16,287 nt of DNA, from assembly GCA_003509065.1 (NCBI GenBank), contig DODG01000010.1, positions 1-16,287 on the forward strand, given 5' to 3'. This DNA is from Acidobacteriota bacterium (lineage in GTDB: Bacteria; Acidobacteriota; Vicinamibacteria; Vicinamibacterales; UBA823). A model generated the notes under the pieces. The model was not told the origin of the DNA, did not search any database, and was given only the letters and a program-made list of their open reading frames with translations. Made by a program: the position numbers and the translations under genes. Positions 15,462-16,287 of the stretch are shown here, in pieces; position 1 is the first letter of the stretch; each line of letters begins with the position of its first letter.

Positions 15462-16139
15462 TTACGTCATTTTACTCCCGAAATCTTCCCAGCCATGTTG
15501 ACCTACCAATGGAACAAAAACACAGCCGCATCCTGATCTTTCTACATAACGGTCACCATTACGCCGAACAATGACGAGCCGCTGACTCGAAAGTGACCCG
15601 ACAGGAACAACGAGTCGACCTCCATCCTTTAACTGGGCGAGTAGTGGTTTCGGAATTGATGGCGCACCAGCCGCCACGAGAATAGCATCGAACGGCTGAT
15701 GCTCTGATGCACCCACGCTTCCATCTCCAGCACACATCAAGACGTTCGTAATCCCAACTCGTTGCAACGTAGCATGTGCATCTTTGACAAGACCTAGATT
15801 CTGTTCGACTGCCACGACTAACTCAGCAAGACTAGCTAACACAGCAGTTTGGTATCCAGAGCCAGAACCGACATCGAGCACTCGATCTCCGCGACCCACG
15901 CTGAGAGCCTCGGTCATCACCGCAACCATGTAAGGCTGCGAAATGGTCTGACCGTCACCGATTGGTAGAGGTCGATCTTCATAAGCTTGGGAGCGATAAG
16001 GCTCAGAAACAAACTCATGTCGGGGAATACGGCGCATCACTTCCAAAACACGGAAATCACGTACGCCTCGATTCGCGATCTGATCGCGCACCATCTGATG
16101 ACGACGGACAGTCATTTCCTGGTTAAAGGGAGGAGACAT
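15462..16139 (-). CDS. pcm: protein-L-isoaspartate O-methyltransferase
   Basis: SAM-dependent repair enzyme that methylates isoaspartyl residues of damaged proteins. With the chosen start it has 225 residues. Conserved parts are MVRDQIANRGVRD (16-28), the substrate-site segment DGQTISQPYMVAVM (62-75), SAM motif I RVLDVGSGSGYQTAVLA (86-102), VEQN at 111-114 for ribose contact, FDAILVAAGAP (150-160) and LKDGGRLVVPVG (170-181). The C-terminal FVPLVGQHGW is also typical. The start is uncertain: ATG at 16139 is used because a hairpin occupies 16160-16178 and the family usually begins about 15 residues before MVRDQI. A GTG at 16166, inside the hairpin, and an ATG at 16115 are in frame. None has a clear ribosome-binding site. 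The gene faces away from the partial gene at 16231. Confidence 0.94.
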   Translation of the reverse strand: MSPPFNQEMTVRRHQMVRDQIANRGVRDFRVLEVMRRIPRHEFVSEPYRSQAYEDRPLPIGDGQTISQPYMVAVMTEALSVGRGDRVLDVGSGSGYQTAVLASLAELVVAVEQNLGLVKDAHATLQRVGITNVLMCAGDGSVGASEHQPFDAILVAAGAPSIPKPLLAQLKDGGRLVVPVGSLSSQRLVIVRRNGDRYVERSGCGCVFVPLVGQHGWEDFGSKMT

Positions 16140-16159
16140 GACATCACATGCAACTTGAG

Positions 16160-16178
16160 CTGCCACCGGGGGTGGCAG
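16160..16178. repeat. GC-rich inverted repeat in the pcm 5' region
   Basis: CTGCCACC (16160-16167) and GGTGGCAG (16171-16178) are perfect 8-bp reverse complements around GGG. In pcm mRNA this would fold into a stable hairpin 20 bases before the preferred ATG at 16139, provided transcription starts upstream of it. There is no T-run after either strand, so it is not a standard terminator; a leader hairpin or operator fits better. Confidence 0.45.
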
Positions 16179-16194
16179 TTAGTAACTTGCCTAA

Positions 16195-16224
16195 TTCACG
16201 ATAATTGGCATCACACGCTATAAT
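16195..16224 (+). promoter_or_regulatory. promoter for the gene starting at 16231
   Basis: A perfect TATAAT lies at 16219-16224, preceded at an 18-base spacing by TTCACG (16195-16200), four of six matches to the -35 consensus. The last base of the -10 box is only six bases from the ATG at 16231, so the expected transcription start coincides with the start codon. Confidence 0.5.
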
Positions 16225-16230
16225 CGCGCC

Positions 16231-16287
16231 ATGCCTGGACCTGAACAGCCTCCTCGCCAGCCACCTTCCAGTCCAACATCTCGCCAA
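16231..16287 (+). CDS. start of an unidentified protein with proline-rich N-terminus (partial)
   Basis: From the ATG at 16231 the frame stays open to the window end and encodes 19 residues beginning MPGPEQPPRQPPSSP. The segment is Pro, Gln, Ser and Arg rich, low in complexity and probably disordered. No signal peptide is visible in it. The gene lies immediately after a TATAAT box with no room for a ribosome-binding site, so the message may be leaderless. Alternatively the real start is further right, outside the window. Identity cannot be determined from this fragment. Confidence 0.5.
   Translation, partial: MPGPEQPPRQPPSSPTSRQ

Overview
The window is bacterial, densely coding and about half GC by eye. 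No stretch longer than about 200 bases lacks a gene. Several features together suggest an environmental, possibly marine, member of the Acidobacteriota (Vicinamibacteria-like) or a similar lineage: MacB-type permeases separate from their ATPase, a very large exported M14 peptidase, many exported enzymes, and a tRNA without an encoded CCA. This placement is inference from gene style; the window holds no rRNA or other decisive marker. No phage, insertion sequence, CRISPR array or obvious genomic island is visible.

Layout, left to right. 1-167 (+) is the end of an alpha/beta hydrolase. 200-4698 (-) is a four-gene export operon, transcribed in the order membrane fusion protein, permease, permease, ATPase. 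4836-5477 (-) is a membrane-anchored protein of unknown function, and 5522-6247 (-) is an M48 zinc metallopeptidase. 6328-6412 (-) is tRNA-Leu(UAA). 6584-6982 (+) is a small secreted four-cysteine protein resembling the Rap1a/Tai immunity family. 7027-7296 (-) is a small conserved-looking basic protein. It faces away from 7481-9271 (+), a lipoprotein of glycoside hydrolase family 3; the divergent spacer holds a perfect 28-bp inverted repeat. On the minus strand follow a secreted small protein (9261-9641), a Tat-exported PLP enzyme resembling threonine aldolase (9718-10884), an exported M14 carboxypeptidase (10946-13561), a crotonase-fold hydratase (13658-14428), prephenate dehydratase (14524-15402) and protein-L-isoaspartate methyltransferase (15462-16139). 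A further gene begins at 16231 (+) and runs off the end.

How the genes may work together. The ABC operon looks like a complete inner-membrane and periplasmic MacAB-like efflux or lipoprotein-type exporter, except that an outer-membrane TolC partner is not in view. Genes from 7481 to 13561 encode a glycosidase lipoprotein, a small secreted protein, a Tat-exported PLP enzyme and a large exported peptidase. This could reflect breakdown of polymers outside the cytoplasm, though they lie on both strands and need not be one pathway. The right end (crotonase, pheA, pcm) is cytoplasmic metabolism and protein repair.

Most of the window is ordinary. The best leads are the 28-bp inverted repeat that overlaps a good leftward promoter, the family 3 glycosidase lacking the usual NagZ Asp-His dyad, the Tat signal on a PLP enzyme, the crotonase with a dienoyl-CoA hydratase signature, and a possible leaderless gene at the right edge. 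I do not see convincing evidence for an entirely new system.
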